A stretch of 64,000 nucleotides of DNA from Lactiplantibacillus xiangfangensis (GCF_001438845.1 NZ_JQCL01000054.1:34090-98089); one strand, 5' to 3'. Shown: positions 27,348 through 37,346, numbered from the stretch's first letter. The notes: generated from the letters alone by a model not told the origin. Translations and numbers: made by a program.

Positions 27348-29711
27348 CTATCGTTGCCGCTTAAATCCAAATAGCGAAATAGTGGTCAATAATAACGCTA
27401 GCACACCTGCAAATATACCCTGATTGCCGGTGTTTTTTTCATTAGTTTGTGGCAACGTCGCACCTTGAATCGAACTATTCGACTGATGGATTGACATGAC
27501 CACCGTGCCGCCAATATTAGGCCGGTATGACCCAATATTCACCCGCTCGTACTTGTATTGAAGCTTCGCTGGCGTCAAGACCCGTAACGTTCTAGTCGGC
27601 TTGCCACTTGGTAGCACCATGCTCTTCTCAGGCCGAGTTACTTGCCCGTTAGTCTCTGGTTGGCGCTTACTATTAACACTGACTGGTCGCGTTGAAGTGA
27701 TGGTCACCGAATGACTACCGTTGCTGGAAACACTAGTTGGCTGTGTTGGAAACGTTATTGGCTTATCAGCAACACCAATTGGCTTGGTTGCGACCGTAAC
27801 CACCGGGTGCTTTCCGTTGGCGTCCCCAACGCTTGGTTGCGTTGGGGACGTCACTACCTTGTCAGGAACATCAACCGGCTTGGTGGGAGTCGTGACCACC
27901 AATTGACTACCGTTATCGGGAACAGTGCTCGGTTTTTCTACTTCGTCAGGAACATCGACTGGTTTGGCTGGCGTTGTGACTACTGGTTGACTAGGGTGAT
28001 CATTCACGTCGTTTGCTTGAGCCGCAGTTAATTGCATTTGCGCACGTTGTAAGGCCACTTTAGCAGCAACTAACGCTGAATTGGCATCATTGAGTGCTTT
28101 TCCCGTGGTAACCACCATTTCCTGAGCCTGGGCCACCACGTCAGTCTGCTTAGCAATGGCGACTTTCAGATCTGCAATCGCTTGGTTTAGACTTGCTAGC
28201 CAAGCTAGGTCCTTAGCTAATTGTATCTGTGCGGCCGTTAACTGTGCCGTTAAAGTTTGCACGTCAGCCACCTTGGCCGCCAATTCCTGCTGTGCAGCTT
28301 GCAATGCTGCTTGGGCCTGCTCATTGTGGGCCGTCGCGTCAGCTACCGCTGCGTTGGCTTGGTCAAATGCAATAGCTTCTGTTTTAGCATCCGCTGTCTT
28401 GGTTGCTAAATCGGCTTTGGCCGTCGCTAGTTGAGCAGCAAAATCCACGGGTGTAATCAACGTGGTATTCGCTGAATTAGGTGTATTGAACGGCGTATGA
28501 ATGATCTCATGAATTCCGCCATGGTCATCAATACCAATCGCAAGATAACTATCGGATAAGATGTCTGAATCAGACAGGTCAGGAACTTCTGTCCAATTCA
28601 TGGTAGTTCGATAGATTGCTTCTTTCATGTTTCCAATCGTCAGCGTTCCAGCACTTATTTCATCTGCCAAAGTAGGATCACTACCAAGATTAATATTTTC
28701 ATCATCAGCAGAATCGAAATCATATTGTTGGCTAACATTTTTGAGTAAATCCTCTAATAAGGTATTTCTTCCATATTCACTCACATATTGTTGACCCAAC
28801 GTTATATCTTCAAGTGTACTTGTAAAATTATGACTATTGTCACCATTCCACTGTGCCAACAGTTGATTAATCATAACCAAGGCAAACCTGGTCAAATCCG
28901 CCCACTGTTCCTGAGTTACTGCATTCAAATTAGCAACAGCAGTCTCGCTGTCAACCTTAGAAGCCGTATAGTTATTGTCGGCTTCAACTTGGTCCATAAA
29001 TACTATTGCTTTCGACTCATAAGCCGCTTCCGCGGCAAACTGTTGCAACAGTGGCAATTGATGAACATGCTGTTCTTCAGCATTTAGACTCTTCCACGTT
29101 TGACCGTCAACCTTAACTTTCGGTTGCGCATCCATCTGTTCTTGCAACTGATTAACATTATCTTCGGCCGTATTAACCGCCACGTTCGCCTGACTCGTTG
29201 CTACCTGGGCACTGCCAGCCGTATCCTTAGCTTGTTGTAAATCGCTGGTCGCCACGGTAGCCGTTGACGTCGCACTCGACACATTAGAAGTCGCACTAGC
29301 TGCTTGGCTCTTAGCCGCAGTTAAATCGGTGGTCGTTGTTTGTACCTTAACCGTATCGTCAGCCACTGCTTTAGTCGCAGCAGCTTTTTCTTGATTCAGC
29401 CCATCCGGGGAAAGTTGACTTAACTTAGTGGTTTCATCCGAAGCTGCCTGAGCCGCACTGCTGGCTGCAACTTGAGCAGTCGACTGAGCTTCAGTAGCCG
29501 TTGAAACGTTTTGTTGCGCCTGACTCACGGCCGCGTGCGTTTGGGACGCCGCGCTAGTAGCGGTCTTAGCGCTACTAGTTTGTGTAACAGTGCTAGCGGA
29601 TGAAGCTTTACCCGCACTACTTTGATTAACCGTATCAGCCTTAGCCTCAAAAGTGCCAGCTCCTAACGCCGCCGCAGTAATAATTAACGTTACTGTGATC
29701 TTTTTATTCAT
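27348..29711 (-). CDS. LPxTG-anchored surface protein (SEC10/PgrA surface-exclusion-like)
   Basis: The product is 787 residues. A Sec signal peptide (1-26, cleavage likely after FEAKA) is followed by an Ala/Ser/Thr/Gln-rich coiled coil to about 190. A domain of about 230 residues beginning VKVDGQTWKSLNAEEQ resembles the SEC10/PgrA family. A second Ala-rich coiled coil follows (about 420-570), then three or four Pro/Val-rich repeats of about 30 residues (TTPAKPVDVPDEV, TTPTKPVDVPDKV, TVATKPIGVADKP). The end has LPQTNEKN, a hydrophobic span and KRQR for sortase anchoring. It is probably an extended surface or adhesion protein. The family name is a moderate-confidence call. Confidence 0.82.
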   Translation of the reverse strand: MNKKITVTLIITAAALGAGTFEAKADTVNQSSAGKASSASTVTQTSSAKTATSAASQTHAAVSQAQQNVSTATEAQSTAQVAASSAAQAASDETTKLSQLSPDGLNQEKAAATKAVADDTVKVQTTTTDLTAAKSQAASATSNVSSATSTATVATSDLQQAKDTAGSAQVATSQANVAVNTAEDNVNQLQEQMDAQPKVKVDGQTWKSLNAEEQHVHQLPLLQQFAAEAAYESKAIVFMDQVEADNNYTASKVDSETAVANLNAVTQEQWADLTRFALVMINQLLAQWNGDNSHNFTSTLEDITLGQQYVSEYGRNTLLEDLLKNVSQQYDFDSADDENINLGSDPTLADEISAGTLTIGNMKEAIYRTTMNWTEVPDLSDSDILSDSYLAIGIDDHGGIHEIIHTPFNTPNSANTTLITPVDFAAQLATAKADLATKTADAKTEAIAFDQANAAVADATAHNEQAQAALQAAQQELAAKVADVQTLTAQLTAAQIQLAKDLAWLASLNQAIADLKVAIAKQTDVVAQAQEMVVTTGKALNDANSALVAAKVALQRAQMQLTAAQANDVNDHPSQPVVTTPAKPVDVPDEVEKPSTVPDNGSQLVVTTPTKPVDVPDKVVTSPTQPSVGDANGKHPVVTVATKPIGVADKPITFPTQPTSVSSNGSHSVTITSTRPVSVNSKRQPETNGQVTRPEKSMVLPSGKPTRTLRVLTPAKLQYKYERVNIGSYRPNIGGTVVMSIHQSNSSIQGATLPQTNEKNTGNQGIFAGVLALLLTTISLFGFKRQR

Positions 29712-29903
29712 AATTACGATCCCCTTACTCAGTTTTCACGCACTATTTATATGGCAACCCCTAAGCACAACCCGCATCTGGCTACTTCACGCCGTACCGC
29801 TACCGTTACATCGTTCAAACTAGCTAGTGTTTAAAGACTAATGCCATCATCATTGTCCTATGTACTACTCAGATCGAAACAGTGACCTCAATTAACCAGA
29901 CCT

Positions 29904-29932
29904 TATATATAAATTTCATAGTATAACGACAA
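29904..29932 (-). promoter_or_regulatory. Promoter of the LPxTG surface protein gene
   Basis: On the minus strand -35 TTGTCG (29927-29932) and -10 TATATA (29904-29909) are 17 nt apart. This gives a 5' leader of about 185 nt before the start codon at 29711. The rest of 29712-30221 is AT-rich and holds no gene. Confidence 0.5.
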
Positions 29933-30109
29933 ATGCAAAAAATAATCACACTACTTATCAAACAATAATATTTTTATGTTCCTACATAACTATTTTAACA
30001 GGTAATTCGTACATCCGCCGAATTTTATACTGGTTTAACCTTATTTTTTATTATTATTTTTATATTAACAGCAAAAAAAGACACTACAGCCTGTTCCATA
30101 ATTAGAATC

Positions 30110-30169
30110 ACAAAACACACTAAGCCTAGCTCCACCAGTTTGACAGGGCTAGGCTTAGTGTGTTTTTGT
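30110..30169. terminator. Bidirectional intrinsic terminator after the UvrA-like gene
   Basis: ACAAAACACACTAAGCCTAGC pairs with GCTAGGCTTAGTGTGTTTTTGT, a stem of about 20 bp with T tracts on both strands. Confidence 0.85.
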
Positions 30170-30221
30170 AATATTGACTATCTTAAATTAGTCACTTTAG
30201 CGGGTAAAATCCACTTCACTG

Positions 30222-32762
30222 CTAATACGCTAAATCAAACTTCTCAAAGTGCGCCTTCAAATAGTCCAGCGTCAAGCTCTTACTCGTCTTGATTAGCTGT
30301 TCAGGTTTACCGCTAGCCATTAACTGACCACCTGCCTGACCACCCTTTGGTCCCAAATCGATCAGATAATCAGCGTTCGTCATCAGATCAAGGTCGTGGG
30401 TGATGATAATAATCGTCGCGCCCTTCGCCTTCAAGCTATTGATAACACCCAACAACGTTTGCACGTCTTGCGGGTGTAACCCAACGGACGGTTCGTCAAA
30501 AATAAACAAGGTCTTACTTTGGCGTTTGTTTAGATGGCTCATGAGTTTTAACCGCTGCGCTTCACCACCGGATAAACTAGGCGTACTTTCGCCTAAGTGC
30601 AAGTAACCTAATCCCATCTCATCAAGCAACTGAAGCTGCTTTTCGATCTTAGGGACCGTTTCAAAGACACTCAACGCCTCCCGAACCGACAAGTTCAACA
30701 GGTCGACAATGCTATAGTCGTGCCACTTGATTGCTTGAATTTCATCCTTGTAACGCGCGCCATGACAGTAAGGACAGACTTCTTCCATGTCTGGCAAGTA
30801 TTGGATATCCAGGGTAATCGTTCCTAGTCCCCCACACTGTTCGCAAGCCCCCTGCTTATTATTATATGAAAAATAAGCCAGGCCATATTTTTTCGCTTTC
30901 GCCGCTGGCAAACTTGCAAATAGCCGGCGCAAATTATCCATAATCGTCGTGTAAGTTGCAATCGTTGAACGGGTGTTTTTCCCAATGGGTTTTGCATCCA
31001 CGGACACCACGTTCGTTAAATGGGTCTTCAGCGTCGTCACTTGTTTCGGCAAAGCGGCCTTTTCGTTAACCGCCTTGATGGCTGGCACCAGACTATCTAA
31101 AATCAGACTAGTTTTTCCAGCGCCGGAAAAGCCAGTCACCGCCGTGATCTCGTTTCCAGGAATTGAGACCGCCACATCGTGTAAGTTGAAGTAATCCTTA
31201 ACTTCAAAATCGGTGTTAAGGTCACTGGTCTTTTTAGCCACGGGCACTTTTTCATGCATAATGTCTGCTTTACCGGAAATATAAGGGCCAATTAGCGATT
31301 GCGGATTCCCCACTAAATCATGAGGCGTACCTTCAGCGATAATATTCCCACCAGCATCCCCAGAACCGGGGCCAATCTCAATCACCCAATCCGCCGCTTC
31401 AATGATATCGACTTCATGATCGACGACCACTAACGAGTTGCCTTGCGCAATCAGCTCCCTGAAGATTCGAATGAGGCCCTTGACGTTATCGGGATGCAGC
31501 CCAATTGACGGCTCATCCAAAACGTATAACACCCCGGTCGTCTCCGTGCGAATCGTCTTAGCTAACTGTAGCCGCTGAAGTTCACCGGTGGATAAGGTGT
31601 TCCCATTACGGGATAGCGTTAAGTAGTCTAATCCTAATTCGAGGAGTGGCCGTAACGTATCCGTTAAATTCTTGAATAGGATGGTCGCCATGCCCTTCAT
31701 TTCTTGGGGTAAACCTTCTTTAGACTTAGAGACCCAATCAGATAACGTTCCCAGCGTAAGGTCCGCCACTTCAGCAATGTTTTTGCCACCGACTAATTGG
31801 GTTAGTAATTCTGGATTTAACCGGGTGCCATGGCAGGTCGGACATACTGAGAAGTGGAAAAATTGATTCACTTGATTGATTGCCCGGTCACTTTTAACCG
31901 TTTTAAGGGAATCGTAAACGGCTGCGTGGGCGTTTTCGTATAACGTTTTATCGGTGTGGAAGACCCGGCCCGTTGAAGTTCGAAAATCAACCGGGTACTG
32001 TTTCTTCGCACCGTTAAGCACGATGTCTTTTTCGTGGTCCGTTAAATCTTTATACGGCACGTTGATGCGGACACCTAGCGTTTCCGCCACCGTCGGCATA
32101 AAGTTCCGACCTGGCAAGTGCCATGAAGCCACGACCCCTTCGGCCAGACTTAAACTGTCATCGCCAATCAGTTTGTCTTCATCTAATTCACGGACTTTCC
32201 CAGTCCCGTGACATTCAGGACAGGCTCCGCCAGAGTTGAAGGCAAAGTCTTCCGCGGATTTAGCCATAAATTCGACGCCGCACTCTGGACAAGTTACGTA
32301 GCCCATTTTACTGTCCGCACCGCCCGGCAAGTCCATCGCTTGGGCCACCTTTAAACTAGGTGCAATCCGATGCCCGTTGGGACAGACCATGGAACCTAAA
32401 CGCGAGAAAATCAACCGGACAACGTTGAACAACTCACTCATCGACCCCACCGTTGACCGCTCAGAAGGAACACTTGGCCGTTGACGGAGCGCAATTGCAG
32501 ATGGAATGTGTTTGACTTCCTGTACCTGCGACCGCTTGCTTTGGCCAATTCGTCGTCTGGTATAGGTCGATAACGCTTCTAAGTAGCGCCGTGACCCTTC
32601 CGCGTACAAAATGCCCATGGCTAAAGAACTCTTCCCCGATCCCGACGGACCAGAAATCGCCACAAACTGATTCAATGGAATATCGACATTAATATTTTTT
32701 AAGTTATGGACGTTGCCACCCCGTACACTAATATGCTCAATTTGTTTTTCACTCGTTACCAT
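30222..32762 (-). CDS. UvrA-like ABC ATPase (UvrA2/DrrC type)
   Basis: The product is 846 residues, about 100 shorter than canonical UvrA. It has two ABC modules: Walker A SGPSGSGKSS and TGFSGAGKTS, signatures STGELQRLQLA and LSGGEAQRLKLM, and zinc-binding CPEC...CPEC and CEQC...CPYC pairs. The shortening fits loss of the UvrB-binding region, as in UvrA2/DrrC proteins linked to resistance against DNA-binding drugs. It lies 107 nt downstream of DrrAB-type transporter genes on the same strand. It probably removes or tolerates DNA-intercalating compounds that the exporter pumps out; the ligand is unknown. Confidence 0.88.
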   Translation of the reverse strand: MVTSEKQIEHISVRGGNVHNLKNINVDIPLNQFVAISGPSGSGKSSLAMGILYAEGSRRYLEALSTYTRRRIGQSKRSQVQEVKHIPSAIALRQRPSVPSERSTVGSMSELFNVVRLIFSRLGSMVCPNGHRIAPSLKVAQAMDLPGGADSKMGYVTCPECGVEFMAKSAEDFAFNSGGACPECHGTGKVRELDEDKLIGDDSLSLAEGVVASWHLPGRNFMPTVAETLGVRINVPYKDLTDHEKDIVLNGAKKQYPVDFRTSTGRVFHTDKTLYENAHAAVYDSLKTVKSDRAINQVNQFFHFSVCPTCHGTRLNPELLTQLVGGKNIAEVADLTLGTLSDWVSKSKEGLPQEMKGMATILFKNLTDTLRPLLELGLDYLTLSRNGNTLSTGELQRLQLAKTIRTETTGVLYVLDEPSIGLHPDNVKGLIRIFRELIAQGNSLVVVDHEVDIIEAADWVIEIGPGSGDAGGNIIAEGTPHDLVGNPQSLIGPYISGKADIMHEKVPVAKKTSDLNTDFEVKDYFNLHDVAVSIPGNEITAVTGFSGAGKTSLILDSLVPAIKAVNEKAALPKQVTTLKTHLTNVVSVDAKPIGKNTRSTIATYTTIMDNLRRLFASLPAAKAKKYGLAYFSYNNKQGACEQCGGLGTITLDIQYLPDMEEVCPYCHGARYKDEIQAIKWHDYSIVDLLNLSVREALSVFETVPKIEKQLQLLDEMGLGYLHLGESTPSLSGGEAQRLKLMSHLNKRQSKTLFIFDEPSVGLHPQDVQTLLGVINSLKAKGATIIIITHDLDLMTNADYLIDLGPKGGQAGGQLMASGKPEQLIKTSKSLTLDYLKAHFEKFDLAY

Positions 32763-32869
32763 AATTAGCCACCTTTAATTTAATCCTATACTACTAAGAC
32801 TAGTTTTAAAAGCGTTCCGATTTAAGGCAGCAAGTGCTCGATTTAGATCACACTAAACATTACATGACA

Positions 32870-33643
32870 TTAGTTGCGGTCATAAGCCCACACGGTTAAC
32901 GGGGCAAAAATGGCCACAATCAAGATATCAAAACCCAAAACTAATAACGCTTCGTGCGTCCAGCTCCCGGTTGCCAAAATTTGCCGAATAGCTGTAATCA
33001 CGTAGGTTACCGGGTTAAAGTTCGCAATCACGCGCAATGGCTTAGTTAACGATTTCAACGGGACAAAGGCGTTCGACATAAAGGACAGCGCCAGCATCGT
33101 AATCAGCGAGAAACTTTGAACGGTCCCCGCACTCTTGGCGAGTAGTCCGACCAACGCAAACAACCACGACAATGCCCAGCCCGTCAGAATAGCTAACAGA
33201 CCAATCACGATAATCCAGCCAAAGCTAACGTCTGGACGCCAACCGATTAAGTAACCCGTTGTCAGTGACGTGATCGTCGCAATCACCAAACGTAAGATAT
33301 CGCCAAAGAGTTGCCCCGCAAGCGGCGCAATGTGCGCCATTGGTAACGACTTAAACCGGTCAAAGACACCCGAATCAAGGTCTTCTCGAATTTGTGCGCC
33401 GGAACCAGAAGACGCGGATAACATGGTCTGAATCAAAATTCCAGGAACAATCGTGGGCAGGTAAGCCTGCACCCCACCGGCAATCGCCCCGCCAAATAAG
33501 TAGGTAAACATTAACATAAACATCACCGGTTGCACGATCACATCCATAAACTGGTCTGGATTGTGAACCGTTTTTAGTAAGTTCCGGTAAGCCATCGTTG
33601 CGGTATTCATCAAGACGTTACCACTGTGTGTTTGTACTTCCAT
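32870..33643 (-). CDS. ABC-2 type exporter permease (DrrB-like)
   Basis: The product is 257 residues with six hydrophobic segments. MNTATMAYRNLLKTVHNPDQFMDVIVQPVMFMLMF near the N-terminus is typical of DrrB/ABC-2 permeases. It follows its ATPase gene by 16 nt and is part of the operon with the UvrA-like gene. Confidence 0.88.
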   Translation of the reverse strand: MEVQTHSGNVLMNTATMAYRNLLKTVHNPDQFMDVIVQPVMFMLMFTYLFGGAIAGGVQAYLPTIVPGILIQTMLSASSGSGAQIREDLDSGVFDRFKSLPMAHIAPLAGQLFGDILRLVIATITSLTTGYLIGWRPDVSFGWIIVIGLLAILTGWALSWLFALVGLLAKSAGTVQSFSLITMLALSFMSNAFVPLKSLTKPLRVIANFNPVTYVITAIRQILATGSWTHEALLVLGFDILIVAIFAPLTVWAYDRN

Positions 33644-33659
33644 TTTGCATTCTTCTTTC

Positions 33660-34595
33660 TTAGTTCTTGCCGACGGTCAAATTCATAAAGACATCGTCGA
33701 GTGACGGTTCTTGAACGGATAATTGGCTGATGGTGATCTTAGCTTGGGTTAAAGCCGATAAAATCGGGGTGAGTTGGGTTATTTGTTTTAAACTGACACT
33801 CAGTTGCTGACCCGTTTGTTGAACGGCACTCGTCACTTGTGCCCCCAGTAACTTGAACGCCTGGGCAACTTGCGTCTGGTCATTCACGGTGAAGGCTAGC
33901 TTCGTCCCGCCAATTTGTTGCTTGAGTTCAGCCGGTGTCCCCATCTTCACAACTTTACCGTGGTCAATGACGGCCAAGTGATCGGCTAATTGATCCGCTT
34001 CGTCTAAATACTGCGTCGTTAAGACAATCGTGGAACCTTCTTGTACGAGCTTGCGGATGGTCGTCCACATTTGGGTGCGGGTCCGCGGATCGAGTCCCGT
34101 GGTGGGTTCGTCTAAAAAAATGAGGGCCGGTCGGGTAATCAAGCTAACGGCTAAGTCTAGCCGGCGCCGCATCCCACCGGAAAAGTTCTTCAACGCCTTA
34201 TCCGCGGAGTTTTCCAACGAGAATTCTGTGAGTAATTCAGCCGTCCGCGCCTTAGCATCCTGACGTGAAAGTCCGTTTAACCGGGAAAAAATCATTAAGT
34301 TTTCCCGTGCAGAAATATCTTCGTCAACGGAGGCGTATTGGCCTGTCAAACCAAACATTGAACGCGCTAACCGCCCCTCTTTGACCGTATCGTGACCAAA
34401 AATTTTGACCTGGCCCGCATCGGCCTTAAGTAACGTCGTCATCATCCGTAAAGTCGTGGTCTTACCCGCGCCGTTTGGGCCAAGCAGACCAAAGACTTCT
34501 CCGGGTTTTACGCTAAATGAAATATCATCAACGACCGTTTTTTGTGCAAATCGCTTCGTTAAATGGCTAACTTCAATCGCATTAATCGTTGTCAT
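33660..34595 (-). CDS. ABC exporter ATP-binding protein (DrrA-like)
   Basis: The product is 311 residues. It has Walker A GPNGAGKTT near 39, signature FSGGMRRRLDLA, Walker B LIFLDEPTTGLDPRTR and switch LTTQYLDEADQLAD. The C-terminal part (VQEPSLDDVFMNLTVGKN) has the DrrA-type extension. It energises the permease at 32870-33643. Transcription starts from a near-consensus promoter that overlaps a repeat shared with the divergent MarR gene region. Confidence 0.92.
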   Translation of the reverse strand: MTTINAIEVSHLTKRFAQKTVVDDISFSVKPGEVFGLLGPNGAGKTTTLRMMTTLLKADAGQVKIFGHDTVKEGRLARSMFGLTGQYASVDEDISARENLMIFSRLNGLSRQDAKARTAELLTEFSLENSADKALKNFSGGMRRRLDLAVSLITRPALIFLDEPTTGLDPRTRTQMWTTIRKLVQEGSTIVLTTQYLDEADQLADHLAVIDHGKVVKMGTPAELKQQIGGTKLAFTVNDQTQVAQAFKLLGAQVTSAVQQTGQQLSVSLKQITQLTPILSALTQAKITISQLSVQEPSLDDVFMNLTVGKN

Positions 34596-34620
34596 ATTAA
34601 TTCCCTCTTATGTTTTATTT

Positions 34621-34676
34621 TTAATCAGGTCCCCCTGAACAAAAAATATCATAAGGCCCCCTGATTAATTTGTCAA
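34621..34676 (-). promoter_or_regulatory. Strong promoter with MarR-operator-like repeat
   Basis: On the minus strand -35 TTGACA (34671-34676) and -10 TATGAT (34648-34653) are 17 nt apart. TTAATCAGG occurs as inverted arms at 34621-34629 and 34660-34668, one in the transcribed leader and one inside the spacer. The divergent MarR regulator probably binds here; this is inference. Confidence 0.7.
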
Positions 34677-34720
34677 CCCATTCGTTAACATCTCGGATGC
34701 CATTTCAAAACATTGTCGGG

Positions 34721-34726
34721 TATAAT
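34721..34726 (+). promoter_or_regulatory. -10 element of the MarR gene
   Basis: TATAAT lies 21 nt before the ATG of the MarR gene; the -35 region is weak. The mRNA would have almost no leader beyond the ribosome site (GGAGG at 34735-34739). Confidence 0.5.
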
Positions 34727-34746
34727 GGCAGTATGGAGGCGATTCG

Positions 34747-35265
34747 ATGCCTAATTTAATCAAACAAAAAAACGCAGCCGGCAAATTGATCGAATTCAAC
34801 ATGGTCAAGCACACAGCTGATGAAATTTATCACCGCACCCACGCGGATAAGGGTGAACACCAATCGTTATTCCAAGGACAAGGGAAAATCCTACTCGCCC
34901 TCTCCCAAACCGATGGGCTCTCCCAAAAAGATCTCGCCACTCAGTTAAGCCTAACGGCGCAGTCCACCGCAGAGTTCGTGAACAAACTGGTCAAGAAACA
35001 CTTAGTGACCAAGGAAAAGTCAACGACTGACCGGCGCAAAACGGTCATTCGCCTGACGAGTGCCGGACGAAAAAGCGCCACTAAAGAATCTGCAAAGGTG
35101 CCAGAGTATTTGAAAAACTTGACTGACACTGAGTTAGACCAACTGTCCGCAATTTTGACAAAAATGAACGACAGCCTGTACAACGAAATCAGTACCGCCA
35201 ATCCGTCCTGGTACGATAAATTTCACGATAGTATTACCGACCGTTTACGTGACTGGTTTCTTTGA
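34747..35265 (+). CDS. MarR-family transcriptional regulator
   Basis: The product is 172 residues. A winged helix is seen in SQKDLATQLSLTAQSTAEFVNKLVKKHLVTKEKSTTDRRKTVIRLTSAG, with DRR in the wing as usual for MarR. It is divergent from the DrrAB/UvrA-like operon, which it probably represses until an inducing compound binds. The C-terminus beyond residue 140 is longer than in many MarR proteins. Confidence 0.88.
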   Translation: MPNLIKQKNAAGKLIEFNMVKHTADEIYHRTHADKGEHQSLFQGQGKILLALSQTDGLSQKDLATQLSLTAQSTAEFVNKLVKKHLVTKEKSTTDRRKTVIRLTSAGRKSATKESAKVPEYLKNLTDTELDQLSAILTKMNDSLYNEISTANPSWYDKFHDSITDRLRDWFL

Positions 35266-35375
35266 TTGCCACGCAAAAATGAGCGTAATAGGAAAAGCCA
35301 ACCAGAAGCATTCGAAACTGCTGAAAAAGTCGGAAATCTGAGATTTTTAGAAACAGATTCCCAAAATATGTAGTC

Positions 35376-35422
35376 AAATAGCCAGCAAAGTGGGAGAACT
35401 TATCCGCTTTGCTGGCTATTTT
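35376..35422. terminator. Intrinsic terminator after the MarR gene
   Basis: AAATAGCCAGCAAAG and CTTTGCTGGCTATTTT form a perfect 15-bp stem with a T tract. The remainder of 35266-35667 shows no gene. Confidence 0.82.
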
Positions 35423-35667
35423 AAAGCTTGAGTGGGGCATTTTAAAATGACTGTTTTATTTTTCAGCAGTCCCCCAAATTTCTGCTTGGCTGTTCATATT
35501 ACCATTTAGTTATCTTCTAAAAACAGCTGGCTAAGACATTAATCATCGCGTTCCACCGTTGACCATTGCGTCAATCATCATTAGCCTAAGCTTAACAAAT
35601 CAAGGCCATATCAACACCTAGAACCACTACCCTTATTAGCCACGCCGTGATGTTAACCGCATCAATT

Positions 35668-36651
35668 CTAATCATTTACTACCGGATTTAAGTCAGCCGG
35701 AACAGTCATGACGTTCGTCGCCATAACACTGAATTGCGCCCACATCATCGTGTTAATTACTTGGCTTAATTCATAAATCTGAACCGCCGTAGAGTCACCA
35801 TCAACAGCGATCGTGACATCCAACAGAATTAAATTACCATCGTAATGCGCCCGTAAAAAGGTCACCCGCTTTACCGCCTTGAGGCTTTCAATCTGTGTTT
35901 GATACCGTTTCTCCAGATACGGGTCGAAATAATCGACTAAATTTAAACTACTCTCTTGGAAAATATGCAGTCCAGCGTGGAAAATATAAATCCCTAGCAA
36001 CATACTGGCCACACTATCTAACCACGGAATTTTTAACCAAGTCGTTCCAAATACCGTTGCCACGGTCACCAGACTCGTCAGTGCATCACTAAAGGTGTCC
36101 CGACTAGCCGCCGTTAAAGCGGCATTTTTTAGTTTCTGACTCCAATGGTGGTTGACTATCCACAAGATCAAGAGGGTGAGCCCTGAAAACGCCGCACCAA
36201 AACCAGCAATCGGTAACGGCGTCTTCGGCGGTACCTTGGCTAGTAACGTCTGCCCGCTTTGAAACATAATTTCCAGTGCAAGTCCCATCATGATAATCCC
36301 GGTAATCAAAGTATAAATCGTCTCAAAACGGAAGCGGGACTGTTGTATGCGGGGACCCATTGATTTCTGTTCAGCCGGAGAGATCGGGGCCCCGAATAAA
36401 TCATCATCATGAGTTTCAGTCGCAATGTATAATCCTGTTAACAAAAGTCCCGTTGAGACAATTCCAGATAGATTATTAAACGCATCCGCCCGTAACGTTT
36501 GCGAATGTCCAAGCCGCGCGTAGTAGTACTCTACTAAGAACAGTGCAAAGTAAACGACGACATTCGCCCATAGGCGGCGACGCGCCGTCTTTAAACTACT
36601 AACAACCTGGTGCTGAATCTGCTGCCAGTCGGTTGGCTCAGGTGTCTTCAA
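35668..36651 (-). CDS. Cation diffusion facilitator (CDF) family transporter
   Basis: The product is about 327 residues from a TTG at 36649-36651 with AAAGGA upstream; a longer frame reaches 36789 but the extra residues do not look like the family. There are six membrane segments with RADAFNNLSG and SRDTFSDALTSL, which supply the metal-site Asp residues of helices II and V, and a C-terminal cytoplasmic domain. It probably exports a divalent metal (zinc, manganese or iron) by proton antiport. The start codon is uncertain. Confidence 0.82.
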   Translation of the reverse strand: MKTPEPTDWQQIQHQVVSSLKTARRRLWANVVVYFALFLVEYYYARLGHSQTLRADAFNNLSGIVSTGLLLTGLYIATETHDDDLFGAPISPAEQKSMGPRIQQSRFRFETIYTLITGIIMMGLALEIMFQSGQTLLAKVPPKTPLPIAGFGAAFSGLTLLILWIVNHHWSQKLKNAALTAASRDTFSDALTSLVTVATVFGTTWLKIPWLDSVASMLLGIYIFHAGLHIFQESSLNLVDYFDPYLEKRYQTQIESLKAVKRVTFLRAHYDGNLILLDVTIAVDGDSTAVQIYELSQVINTMMWAQFSVMATNVMTVPADLNPVVND

Positions 36652-36837
36652 AATAATCAGTCCTTTGTATTTTCTTAACAGCGTTAACATACGACTAGCG
36701 ACTAAATTTTCAAAACAAAGCCACCGGAAAATCACCATTTTAACCGATTGCTTAACGGAAGTTGGTAAAGCGACTGACTTAAAATTCAATCGTTACCACC
36801 AAAAGGCAAACCAGTTGTGCACATTTCGGCTAAAAAA

Positions 36838-36877
36838 ATAGCGAACCAAAAATCCTAAATGATTTCTGATTCACTAT
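36838..36877. terminator. Hairpin between CDF and DUF2255 genes
   Basis: ATAGCGAACCAAAAATC pairs imperfectly with GATTTCTGATTCACTAT (G-U pairs). It is a possible weak terminator for the leftward DUF2255 mRNA. Confidence 0.35.
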
Positions 36878-36945
36878 GCTGAGTGACGTTCCAGTCTCGA
36901 TGATGCGTGGCCTTACGAGACTAAACGCCCATAAGTGGTTGCCCA

Positions 36946-37332
36946 CTAATTAGTACCACGGGGCAACACCCGTAACGTTGATTGGCGTGGGCCAGCTTGA
37001 ATCATCGGCCCTAAATACGGACTATCCGCATATTTGCGCTGATAAGCCTGGTCAATTTGATCATTCAGATTAGCATTCCTAATGGGCTCAAACGAAATTT
37101 CATGGTTGGCCTTAGCCAGAAACATCCGCCCCGCACATTGGGTCGTCGCCGAACGATACCAGCGTGACTGAACGCCGTTCCAAGCCCGAATATATAAATC
37201 TTGATCAACAACGACCGACCAAATCCACGTCGGTGTCCCATAGGTTTTGCCATCACTATAAAAAGGTGACACTCGAAAATCATCGGCGATTGCAAAACAC
37301 TTTAACTGGGCTGCTGTCCATTTTTTTGTCAT
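36946..37332 (-). CDS. DUF2255 family protein
   Basis: The product is 128 residues. The start WTAAQLKCFAIADDFRVSPF, then TYGTPTWIWSVVVDQDLYIRAWNG, matches the DUF2255 family of small beta-rich proteins, which resemble flavin-binding split barrels. The function is unknown. It lies 14 nt after the SDR gene and is co-transcribed with it; it could be a partner in a redox step. Confidence 0.8.
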   Translation of the reverse strand: MTKKWTAAQLKCFAIADDFRVSPFYSDGKTYGTPTWIWSVVVDQDLYIRAWNGVQSRWYRSATTQCAGRMFLAKANHEISFEPIRNANLNDQIDQAYQRKYADSPYLGPMIQAGPRQSTLRVLPRGTN

Positions 37333-37346
37333 CGTTTAATCCCTCA

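Noticed and set aside
28156..28434. Alanine-rich open frame on the plus strand opposite the LPxTG surface protein gene
   Set aside because: It mirrors the Ala-rich coiled coil of the real gene and has no ribosome site or family likeness.
35234..35440. 68-codon minus-strand frame after the MarR gene
   Set aside because: It spans a terminator hairpin and overlaps the MarR 3' end; no family likeness.
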